From Symsagittifera roscoffensis (Eukaryota; Xenacoelomorpha; Acoela; Convolutidae): a stretch of 64,000 bases of DNA. Position 1 is the first letter of the stretch, and each line of letters starts with the position of its first letter. A program made the translations under genes and the position numbers. The notes beneath the pieces were generated by a model. It did not search any database, was not told the DNA's origin, and was given only the letters and a program-made list of their open reading frames with translations. The DNA lies in the NCBI RefSeq assembly GCF_963678635.1, contig NC_087067.1, positions 53,808,233-53,872,232 on the forward strand. The letters run 5' to 3'. Shown here piece after piece: positions 30,224 through 40,636 of the stretch.

Positions 30224-32013
30224 TCCACGTTCGTATTTGAAGACTGCTGTTTACGTCACTTTCAGTAGATGATTTTCAATTGAACTCAACAAGTGCATTA
30301 TACCTAAGTGCATCATTAATTTAAGACTTTTTCCAAACAAACAAACAAAAAACAATCAGAAAGACCTTTATAAGAGTCTTCACTAAGTTCATTACTCCTA
30401 ATTGCTGATTTTTGAATTTTAAATATTTCATAAACGTTTTGAGTTTTCTTAAAAACTGCCCAACAAATTCTGAGAGGAAAATGTGTGAGGGTATTTTTTG
30501 CTAAGATTCATAATTTTTAGAAAAACAACGCTAAAAAATCGACTTTTCGGAGGACGATTACTTTTTGATAAAAAAGGTTGAGTAGCTGACCATACACTTT
30601 CTCTCCATTGAACCCACAGCCTTAGGTTTCGGGGTTAGTTTTTGAGAAAAAATGGAAAAGATTCAAAAAACGGTCAAAAAAAATCAAATTTATGACTATT
30701 CCGAGGGCCATAAATTTTGTGTAAAAAAATGTGGGTACAGCCACTTAATGAAGGTAATTCTCCAATTCTAATCTTTTAATTGAAACTAAAAATTCAGATT
30801 TAGTAGATTAGTGTTTGAGAAAACAAAAAAATAACGGTCAAGTATTCTCCCCATATACTTTTTCGAAGGCTGTTGACAAACGGGTAAAGCAAAAAAGACC
30901 AGTGGAGTACGCAGGCACACAAAACCGTACGGGATCGTTTAAAAAACAGGCATGCTCAAAAATGTCTCTTGTTTGACGCAAACATAGCTTGGGAGATGCC
31001 CACGGAAGCCATATAGGATTGAGAGGCTACCCACTGGCCAGTTTTGATCTTTGCATGTTTGGATTAAAATGGACAGAATGGAAGGTGTGAGTACAAAAAT
31101 AAAATAAGAAAGTAAAATAAAATCATTTCCACGTTCGTATTCGAAAACTGCTGTTTACGTCGCTTTCAGTAGATGAGTTTCAATTGAAATCAAAAAGTGC
31201 ATTATACCTTAGTGCTTCATTATTTTCAGACTTTTTCCTAAAAAAAACAAACAACCAAAGATAATCAGAAAGACCCATATAAGAGTCTTAACTACGTTCA
31301 TTACTCCTAATTGCTGATTTTTGAATTTTTAATATTTTATTAACTTTTGCGTTTTCTTAAAAACTACCCAATAAACTCTGAGATGAAAATGTGTGAGGGT
31401 TTTTTTTGCTAACATTCATATTTAATAGAAAAACCACGCTAAAAAACTTTTCCGAGGACGATAACTTTTTGAGTAAAAAAAGGGTGAGTAGCTGACTATA
31501 CACTTCCTCTCCGTTGAACCCACAACCTCAAGTTTGGGGGTTAGTTTTCGAGAAAAACGGAAAAAGGTTCAAAAAACAGTTAAAAAAATCAAAATTTTGA
31601 CTATTCCGAGGGCCATAAATTTATGTTTTAAAAAATGTGGACATCGCCACTTGAGGAATGCAATTCTCCAATTCTGTTCCTTCAGATTTACTAGCTTAGT
31701 TTTTGAGAAAACAAAAAAAATAACGGCCAAATATTCTCCCCACATACTTTTTCGAAGGCTGTAGACAAAAGGGTGAAGCAAAAAAAGACCAGTGGAGTAC
31801 GCAGGCACACAAAACCGTAGATGATCGTTTAAAAAGCAGGCATGCTCAAAAATGTCTTTTGTTTGACGCAAACATAGCTTGGGAGATGACCACGGAAGCC
31901 ATATAAGATTGAGAGGCTACCCACTGGCCAGTGTTGATCTTTGCATGTTTGGATAAAAATGGACAGAACGAAAGAGGTGAGTACAAAAATAAATTAAGAA
32001 AGTAAAACAAAAC
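30224..32013. repeat. Two-copy direct tandem duplication, 904-bp period
   Basis: 30224-31127 and 31128 to about 32013 start TCCACGTTCGTATT and end GTGAGTACAAAAATAAA...AGAAAGTAAAA. They match throughout with many point differences and small indels, so the duplication is old. No ORF is shared. Each copy contains the GGCCATAAATTT phrase of the neighbouring array. Confidence 0.85.
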
Positions 32014-33366
32014 CATGGATACGGATCAGAAACAACTTCACAAACAAAAATAATCAACTCTTCATCGCCACGACATTGCATGTTAATTCACTCATTCATT
32101 GAATCATTCATTCACAGCACACGCAGAGTCAGTCAAGTGGAGGAGCCTGCTGTTTCACTTAAACGCAATTGTTTTTCCTGAGTCGCATACAAGACAAGCT
32201 ATGATGTAATAAAAGGGCCTTAGCCTGTTTAAAAAGATTGAAACGAAGCCGCCTTGAAGTTGGTATAGTTAAAATAGGTAAGAAGTCTATTGTAACAAAG
32301 ATAAAGTCTCTAATTAAGGTCATCGACAATTCGTCAACGTGCAGCTGAGCTATTTTCTCTCTGGTGTCAAAAACACCTGGTTTTTATTTCAAATGTGGTT
32401 ATCGGAACAATCGTGTGGAGAGAAGAGAGCTCAGACTGACAGAAATGTAGAGCAGAAACAGTATTGCACTGACAGAGTTGCAAAAGAGAGACAGGAGGAA
32501 ATATTGATTGGTTGCAACCCTGCCGAGCGCCTGTAATTCAGAACAGAAACTGCATCCAGAAGAGAAGATTGTTCACGAGTACACTATTTTCACTGAGGGC
32601 TGTTTTGTTTAGCTTCTATCTTGTATTGAACTGACTGATATCATAATACACTCATTAGATGGTATTGAACTGACTGCGCATTGTATGTACTGTAAGTAAT
32701 GTAGTAGTATGGCTGCATTAATTAGGTTCTGTCTTGGCATCCAAGTAAAACAAACTTTGTTAAGTCACTTCACTGCGACAACTGCTATTAAGAATAGTAA
32801 CACAATAGATTGATAGGTAATAATGCAAACTAAACTGATCGAATTACGGCTGACTCACTGCCACGGGGCCAAAAGGAGAGAGAGAGAGAGAGAGAGAAAA
32901 TGAGGGAGGGGGAAGGGGAGGGGCAAAAAAGGACCCCTGGCCAACCACACTAAACGTTAAGTATTGAGTTAACTCACAGCAAAATAACAATCAACAGCAA
33001 AAGATTATGAGATTGAGAATAAAGAAGAAAACTAGTTTAAATTGTAATAAATCAAAACAAATAATCAAGTTTCAGTTGTTGAGAATAGGAGGTGAGTTCC
33101 GCAATTGCAATCCATAAACATGGAACAAAATGAGTTTTGAAAAAGGAGCAGAGAAGAGGAAAGAACACTTCAGGTTCTTTCAGATGAGAAGAAGTGTGAT
33201 TCGTCTTCTGAGGGGAAACAGGAGGGCTTTCAAGGATGAAGTTCAGAGTAGCTCTATAGTTGTTGCTCAATGTTGTATTAGTCAGACTAGCTAGCGTGAG
33301 GTGGCGGCACAGATGCAGATGTTAGGCTAGTTTCTGTGTCTGTCAAATGCAAGGATTGTGAGTAGC
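32014..33366. other. Stretch downstream of the DEK-like gene
   Basis: No convincing ORF is seen. It includes the 3' flank and probable 3' untranslated region of the DEK-like gene on the minus strand, but no clear poly(A) signal was located close to the stop codon. Confidence 0.45.
32875..32897. repeat. (GA)n microsatellite
   Basis: A run of alternating G and A about 22 nt long, followed by a purine-rich GAGGGAGGGGGAAGGGGAGG tract. Confidence 0.9.
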
Positions 33367-36300
33367 CTATACGAGTAGTGCCTTGACCATCTCCTTGATC
33401 TCCGCCTTCCTCTTCGACAGATTGACCTCGGGGTACTTGGCGTAGACTGTGGTCAACACTTGTTTCATCGTGATGCTCTCCAGGTCCGCTTTGCCTATGA
33501 TCTCCTTCAACACCTTCTTCAGTTCCTTGTTACTCGGCTCCCCTCCCTCTTCCGCTAAAACGCACATCACATGTTCTTGTTTATAGCTATAGCCCCCAAC
33601 ACAATCCGTAGTCAGTTAAAGTGCCAACTATATACACAATGGGAGAAAATTTCAAAAATAAACTGATGAGAGATGCTTTTCACTAGAAACTTTGGTTTTG
33701 TCATCATGTAATAAAATTACGGTTAGTTTCTAAGAAAAGAATTCTGAACTTTTTCAACTTATTCTCTGAATTATACATTCATAGTTCATAGACAGATCAT
33801 TAGAAAAGGTCGAAAAAACCTTCAGCTTCCGGAGGTCATGAACTGTTGATTAATTTGTTGAAATTCATAGTAACTCACATTTGTCTGCGGATTTGGACTT
33901 TGAACTGGAAGGACTCTTGGAATCAGACTTCTGAAACAGAACAGAACACATGTTCACAATAAGAGAACATACACCGAGATGCATGCTAGCCATAGAGCAT
34001 GCAATAATTCCTCAGCAATCAGCCATGCGGCGGGGAGGATGTCGATTATGTTGCTCCTAATTGTCCCATTCAATGAGTGTAGTGCCAATGTACTAATCCC
34101 AATTATCCCCTATTAGTCATGGTCCTGCCATGATATACCTTATTATAAATTAAGGTCTTCTCTAATCATAGCTAGTCAGATGTCAAAAGTTTAAATAAGA
34201 AGACCTGTCTCTCGGTCATGCTTTAGTAACGGAAAATACAATCATATCTTATCAGCTGTTTAAAAACTAAAACAAGGATAGCCAGTTGCTGTGCAAGTAG
34301 CACAGAATGTTCCAAGCATATTCATAAAAATTACAATTTTTTTTTTCAAATAAGAGTTTTTTTTTGTGCCTGGTGTGATAAGATATCTATTCAAATGAGT
34401 AGAAAGCTAGTATATTAGGCATAATCTACAACAGTTCTCATCAAACAGTTAAATAACAAACAAATTCTGATATTTTTCAATTTTTTGCAAAGAATTTTTT
34501 AGTAAGCTTTTATTTCCAAGGAAGGGCTAAAAGAAGCTTCCGAACTAGTTTTTTCGTTCAGTACAATCAAGTTTTTTAAACCTAAATGACTTATTTTGAT
34601 ATAACAAACGTTACTCGACCGCTTTACTTGCTCAAAATCAGACCAACTCAAACCAGTTTGCCTCAATACGAAGTTCCCACCCATTTTTTATGGTCGGAAT
34701 AAAAACATGAGATAAGAGAACAGATGAGCGAATCAACAGTACACAACTGATACATAAAAAGTGTTCTTCTCACTTTGGGCGATGCTTTGTCTTGTTTCGC
34801 TTTTTTGGCCTTGGGTGTGGTTGAGGTGTCTGCTTCCGCCTTTCGCTTCTTGCCGCTGGTGGATGGGGTGGCTGCTTTCTTCGAGGCCGGCGTCTTCTCT
34901 GCTGTCTTCTCGTCATCACTAGAGTCTGAAGATAGGTCCACATCTGACACCACATCCTGACCCTCTTTGGTCCCCTCCTTCTTCTCTTTCTTGCTCCTTT
35001 TCTTCGTCTTCTTCTCCCCCTCCCCTTCTGCTTCGCTCTTCTTCTTCGGGGTGACCTAACACAAAAAGAGGTTGACATGGTACTAGGAAAGATAGAAGCT
35101 GCCAATACATAACTCTATCCAGTCGCTGAGTCTGTAACACAACACTCTCTTGATGACACCTGTCACTGCAAAAAGATGAACATAATTTCATGCGAATGTC
35201 ACTCAAAAGCGAATGTCACTCAGAAAAGAAACAACCCCAAAAAGCTATTACAACCCCCCGCCAAAACAACACAAGGTTTCAGAAAAAAAAACTCATTTTC
35301 ATTGCCGCTGCATAATCGGATGCAAAAACAAATCTGAGATCTTCAGGGATTCTAAGATCTCAAGTCGAACTCAAGACAACAGCCTGCTTTAATGATTAGG
35401 ACATGTCAAGCTTCAGTTGAAACAGAAAAAATGTACCTTTGGTTTGGGTTTGCCTGCCATGCCGTGGTCTTTAGGACTCCTCAAGAAGTCGAGTAGTTTC
35501 ATCTTCAATTCTTCCACGGACTCTTCTGATTTCACGAAGGGAACTCCGAGCCACTTCAGCATGTCATGGACAACATGTTTGTAAAGTCTACACAAACAAC
35601 ACATCTTCCGAATATGTTGAACTGAACTTCAACCATCTCAGAAAAATTATCATCAACAATACAGCAAATGCAACACTTATTTCTTTCTGCATTCCAAAAG
35701 TGCCATAAGCAGGCTATCGCTAGTTAACCAAAATCTTTGGATATATCTTAATAAACTGAAGGCAGTTCAAATACAGGCTGTATTACAACAATGACACAGA
35801 GGCGAAGCGGAGCTTTGCATCATTTGCGATACCACAAAAATAGCATTGCAAGCTAGCAGACAGGAAAGGAAGGAGGCAACTATATCCGAAGAAAACGGAA
35901 AAATGTTCGAAGAAACCAACATTACAAAAACTTCAAAATGTTGTCTGGAATGAAGCTCAATTTGCGGAAAACACGTCCAGAAACACACTCGACGGCGTTT
36001 AATGAAAATTCAAAAACAATTTTCGAGCGAAAAAAAATTGTTGTCAAGAAAAAGTTGAACTACAAATTCTGTTCAGAGATTTTTTACGTTTTATGAAATC
36101 CAGAGGAAAACATACAAATTATTGTTGCCTCAAATGACCCAAAATTAGGTTTAAAAGCCGATAAAAAGTGAGCCAAAATCAATTAGCCCAAAAAAATTTT
36201 CAAGCAAAAAAATCAAAAAGCAAAAAATACGTAGTCAACATAAGTAGAATTACAACTTGCAGAAGTAAACGATAACATAAAGAGCAACTACAATGAAAAC

Positions 36301-38172
36301 TGCATGCAAAAAAATTCAACTAATGTTTCAAGACAAAACTTACGCAGAAAAATAATAAGCCGACAATTTAGAACTTTTGCCGTCCCGGGCATTTTCGTTA
36401 CCTCCAGACAAGTGTGCCGTAGACACTTGGAAATTCAAATTCATTATGAACCAAGATACCAAGTTGTTAACCCGAAAAAAAAACTATATTCGGATTCGAT
36501 AACGCTTGTTTATCGCAAGCGTGATAACGTATGTGATCTGAGCTCACCTCTCGATGATGTTGACTCTGGACTGGTAGTCTTTGGAATCTTCCGGGTAGTT
36601 GAATCCATTGAACTTCCTCAGTTGCTGCTTCACTTCGCTGTTCTTCCCTATTCTGTTGAAACACACTTTGAATAGAGTCTTCAGGTCTTCCGAGTCGCAC
36701 TTCCCAATCCAGTACTGTGCACATGGGATCGAACCCAGATTGACTCCTGGTCCGTCGAACTTGTACTCTGCCTTCTCGACCACTTTCTTCTCCGCCGGAG
36801 TCACAGGTATCTCGAAGTTACTCACTCTCTTCGACACTCTTCCTGATCTGGTCACTGCCGGTGGCTTCTCTTTGTCCTCTTTCGGCTCTGCCGGTGCTAG
36901 AAGGACAGTAAAGTCAAGGCGCCGTTGAATGGATCTACGTGTACTTTTTGGCGGATCCATTGGCCAGCCTAAATACTCTCTTACCATGAGACAGGTTGCA
37001 ATGTGCCAAAATTATAGGCCAAAGCCATCAGTTTGCTTGCAATTGCGTTCATTATTACCATTTATAGCGTACGAGCGGACTCGATGCTTCAATAACAAAT
37101 ACGCCAACTTTTTTATGAACAAAATTATCACAATTCAGTATAACTGTATTATAATTCAAAACAAAACAAACACCCCAAAAAACAAGACAAACGAGCAACT
37201 TTGCGGAGCAATGTTATCGATTATACTTACTCTTAGAAGAACGCGGCTTTTTCTTTGGGGCCCTGTCTACATTTTGGTCCTCGCTCTTTTCTTCGTCTTT
37301 CTTTGCTTCCTTGTCATCCTCAGACTCTGTATTCATTTCCTCAAGCGGTTGTTCTTCTGACGGCTTGCCTTCAGCTTCTTCTGCGTCATCATGCTCACCA
37401 GCTTGATCTTCGTCTCCCTCCATTTTATCATCGCTGTTTTGGACTTTTTTTGAGGTTGATGTTTCATCTTCTTTTTGCTCGCTATCTTCTACTGCTTTTG
37501 ATTCGGTTTCAGTCTCTGTTTTTTCATCTTGTGTCTTTTCCTCGCAATCTGCCTCATCTTTTTTCCTGTCAATATTTTTACTCTTTTCCTGGTTTTCAAA
37601 AATTGAATCATCTGTTTTAAGTGAGCTTGTCTGATCTGTGGTATTTTCGCTGCTCTGATTCGCAACATTTTCCGTTGTGTTTTCAGTTGGTTCTTCGGTC
37701 GTTCCATTTTCATCGCTTTTTGTTACATCCTCGGCTGCAGTATCATTGCCAGGCAAATCTGATTGCACTTTACTTTTTTCGACTTCGGTATGGCCATTCA
37801 GTTCGGCTGTGACTTCATTTTTATTCTCGTCTGCAACACTGCCGTTAACAGCGACTAAACGAAGACAATTTTTATATGAAAAATCAATTTTTATTCCATA
37901 TACAAAAATGCTACCACATTTCCTCCCATGCTTCAGCAGAATTACTTGAAACTTAATCCACTAGGACAATATCAAAAACCCTAGTATCAAACGGGCGGCC
38001 TAAGTGAAGGCTAGCAGAATTAAGCAATTCGATCTCGATCGATTTGATTTTCTATTAAGAACAAATCATATTTTCAATGAAACTTACCTTTACTAGGAGA
38101 ATCAGCTTTTCCGATTGCCACGTCTTCGCTCAAAATTGAAGCATTATCAGTGTTGTTTGAAGTTTCGGTCAT
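33367..38172 (-). CDS. DEK: DEK-like chromatin protein, seven coding exons, 576 aa
   Basis: Exons 38088-38172, 37231-37854, 36548-36896, 35437-35587, 34774-35055, 33879-33930 and 33367-33554 join in phase through GT-AG introns (324-960 nt for five, 233 nt for the first) from ATG at 38172 to TAG at 33367. Exon 2 is a long acidic Glu/Asp/Lys/Ser tract. Exons 3-4 hold the conserved DNA-binding region with its SAP-like fold (CAQYWIGKCDSEDLKTLF, then FNGFNYPEDSKDY, then LLDFLRSPKDHG). Exon 5 is Lys-rich with nuclear-signal clusters and Ser/Asp patches likely phosphorylated. Exon 7 is the DEK C-terminal domain (ELKKVLKEIIGKADLESI, then YPEVNLSKRKAEIKEMV). DEK proteins bind DNA and histones and shape chromatin. 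The vertebrate protein is about 375 aa; the acidic exon 2 accounts for much of the extra length. Assignment rests on domain order and end motifs. Confidence 0.88.
35785..36480. repeat. Repeat copy inside DEK intron 3
   Basis: Within the 960-nt intron, phrases match the intergenic repeat region in the same order: AAGCGGAGCTTTGCATC (against 27893 and 28383), ACCCAAAATTAGGT and AAAGCCGATAAAAAGTGAGCC (against 29568-29615), and TTTGCCGTCC (against 29863). This is a dispersed repeat present both in the intron and downstream of the gene. Ends are not defined. Confidence 0.5.
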
Positions 38173-38200
38173 TTTAACAGCAAATTGAAATCTGAAAACA
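38173..38200 (-). promoter_or_regulatory. Candidate 3' splice acceptor just upstream of the DEK start codon
   Basis: On the minus strand, TTGGCTGTTTTCAG ends at 38192, leaving 19 nt before the ATG. It fits a strong acceptor and would place an untranslated exon upstream, or mark a spliced-leader site in a lineage that trans-splices. Confidence 0.4.
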
Positions 38201-38578
38201 GCCAACAGACAATTGGAAAACTGTTGATTAGCTCGCGAAAATTGATAATAAAGATTTTCCAGAAATCTCTTAAATTATGAGATATAAAAACACAAAATTG
38301 TCAGACAAAAATAGCGTCAACCCATAATGCTAACAGCTAGATAAATAATTCTTTGCACAGGCCAAACTGTCATTTCAAACGTTTTCGCTTCTTTTGCACA
38401 TCGTCAGGATTCAAACAAAAAAACTAGAGAAAATGATCAACCATCAGGAAAAATAACAAACAAATAAAATGGGGTGATAGCCCCTTGTGCTGACCAGCAC
38501 AGAAACGCTACTACTGCTACTACTGGTAAATATCACATATGCAAAATTCAACAATCAAAATTGAACAACTGTTATTAC
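38201..38578 (-). other. Upstream region of DEK-like gene
   Basis: About 400 nt between the candidate acceptor and the end of the 24-kb element. It must contain part of the DEK promoter or first intron. No defined promoter element was recognised. Confidence 0.4.
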
Positions 38579-40505
38579 TGTAACATTCGCCCGGAAGATA
38601 CATATCGACGGAAGACAAAACTAAGTCTTAAGACGACTGGCTAACGTCTAAACAGAGCTTTGCATGCTTTTCACCGTCTCTACCAAGCCAGTACTTTTCG
38701 GTGGTCTTTTCTAACATCGGGTCGACAAAAACGTTACTGCTTTCGGCTTCGGTCAAAACACTCAAATTAACTAAATTACATGCAGAAATAGTGAGCTCAT
38801 GGCTGGGTCTCAGTATCCCCAGACCACGAGGTCACTCCTAAAAACAGGGCTACTACTATTTATTATATTACTATTGTTTTTGTTAAGTAGATAAAAATCA
38901 TCAATGTAACATTCGCCCGGAAGATACATATCGACGGAAAACAAAACTAAGTCTTAAGACGACTGGCTAACGTCTAAACAGAGCTTTGCATGCTTTTCAC
39001 CGTCTCTACCAAGCCAGTACTTTTCGGTGGTCTTTTCTAACATCGGGTCGACAAAAACGTTACTGCTTTCGGCTTCGGTCAAAACACTCAAATTAAATAG
39101 ATTACATGCAGAAATAGTGAGCTCATGGCTGGGTCTCAGTATCCCCAGACCACGAGGTCACTCCTAAAAACAGGGCTACTACTATTTATTATATTACTAT
39201 TGTTTTTGTTCAGTAGATAAAAATCATCACTCCATCGAAGATGGATCAAACCTTTCCCCCAACTCGTAGCTTCTCATCCTTATCAAACTGAATCCAGATA
39301 TTAATTAAATTCAAGTCAGGACATGACAGGAAGCTAAAAGTTTATGTAACAGGATAAAAGTTTCAGTTCCTTTACCCTTCCGGATTGATGAATCCGCTGG
39401 ATCAAGCTCGTTAATCCTGATTTCCTCTTAATCCGGAAGGCCGTCTTTCACCCTTCACCGTTGTTCGCAAGGGCCTTGCAACTATTGTAGCAGCACAATA
39501 GTTGCAACTCGGAGTGTTCTTCTGTTTTTCTGTAACTCGTTGTCGTTTTCCGATCTCAATTTCGTTGTTGTTGCTAGCGCAGCTAATGTTGTTCTCTTTT
39601 TCTTTCTCGTTTTAGTCAAAATGGCCGTTTCTGACGTTTCTCAAGAATATGACGTCATAATTCGAATTTTTGAAATTTTAAAATACCAGAATATTCTAGC
39701 CCTCACCGTTTGGCCAATCGTTCCAATAACGTTCTTAATTCTTAATAATCATCAATCCGGAAGGCTTACTGCTAAAAATTCGAAGTCTGCATAAATTGCA
39801 TTTTGGCCATTCTGGTCGAATGTCACACACTCCCCGGACAGTCCCGTCAATGTCCTCATTGAATCGCATTTTATAAAATGCACGAAATTACTTTTATCCA
39901 CGTCACATCGACTCACTGCAGAATATACATGGCATCATACTACATCACTATAGCCTTCAAACTCTTTCATTAATCTGCACATTGAGGATATAACCTAAGA
40001 TAAAATATATTTTCTGACTTCCAGTGTCAATATGCCGATTAAAACTCTTTCTCTCTGATTTAAAAGGTGTTGGCTTGCAGGACAGTCCTGCCAACCAACA
40101 AGCTAAAATTATCCTACTACGCTTTTCCCTTCGGAAATCTTGCTTGTTTATTGTCCTGAATATTAAAACTAAGAAACTTTGTGGTTAGAAAGAACAATGT
40201 AACAACCTCCCTCTTCAAGAGATTACTCAAGTCTTTCATGTCACCACAAAGTGATCAGTCTTCCTAAGTGATTAAAAACAATCATGCAGACTGGAATATT
40301 TAAATATACTCTTCTCTTAAGCCTTTCTAAATAAATAATAAGTGTCTCTAAAGCCACTTCTGATAAATTCAAAATGCAAATTTATAAATGCAACAATCTC
40401 AAAACTCAACTAAATGTTTCAGTTTTCAATTACAACTTGGTTGCTTGGTTTCTCACTTGAGTTTTTCACACACATAAAACAATTCTGAGTTTTAACTTTT
40501 CTTCA
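38579..40505 (-). repeat. 3' LTR of the 24-kb RT-less element, about 1.93 kb
   Basis: It is closely similar, block by block, to 60354-62602. On the minus strand it starts TGAAGAAAAG after a polypurine tract and ends GGGCGAATGTTACA, so its ends are TG...CA. It contains two tandem copies of a 326-bp unit (38579-38904, 38905-39229), one copy of a 600-bp unit (39230-39829), and unique sequence to 40505. The partner LTR has one and two copies respectively. The left edge is where similarity to 60354 begins; the sequences further left differ, which fixes the terminus. Confidence 0.75.
39476..39507. repeat. Perfect 13-bp hairpin in the LTR 600-bp unit
   Basis: TTGCAACTATTGT, a 6-nt loop AGCAGC, then ACAATAGTTGCAA. 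It recurs perfectly at 60926-60957 and with one mismatch at 61526-61557. It lies close to the paired CCTTCCGGATT / AATCCGGAAGG sequences about 70-110 bp to its left. Confidence 0.85.
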
Positions 40506-40508
40506 TCA

Positions 40509-40532
40509 CTCCTTTGTTTTCTTCTTTTTTCG
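40509..40532 (-). other. Polypurine tract of the 24-kb element
   Basis: On the minus strand, an almost pure A/G run (GAAAAAAGAAGAAAACAAAG) ends at the LTR start just after the last ORF. The same tract is kept at about 62604-62627 in the second copy. Such a tract primes plus-strand synthesis in LTR elements. Confidence 0.7.
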
Positions 40533-40636
40533 TCGTTTAGAAGTTCTAAAACTTCTAAATTCTTCTAATTTTCTTTCTTGTTGCCTCTTGTTTTCTCGAC
40601 CATTCGTCAATGTTCCATTTCTTCCTCCTGTGATAC

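Noticed and set aside
34770..35105. Arg-rich 111-codon minus-strand frame
   Set aside because: It is an off-frame reading of the Lys-rich DEK exon 5, running through the splice acceptor.
36304..36675. Plus-strand 123-codon frame across DEK intron 3 and exon 3
   Set aside because: It crosses a repeat and the antisense of a conserved exon; no supporting motif.
37255..37949. Overlapping plus-strand frames opposite DEK exon 2
   Set aside because: They are antisense to the acidic exon, whose GAA/GAG codons read as TTC/CTC; no independent support.
33367..38172. Assigning the host to nematodes from the retroelement content
   Set aside because: DEK intron acceptors lack the TTTTCAG consensus typical of nematodes, and retroelement families cross phyla, so the host stays unresolved.
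39540..39794. 84-codon hydrophobic frame in the LTR 600-bp unit, also at 61589-61843
   Set aside because: It starts with TTG, most differences between copies change the residue, and the third copy (60,990-61,240) is broken, so it behaves as noncoding LTR sequence.
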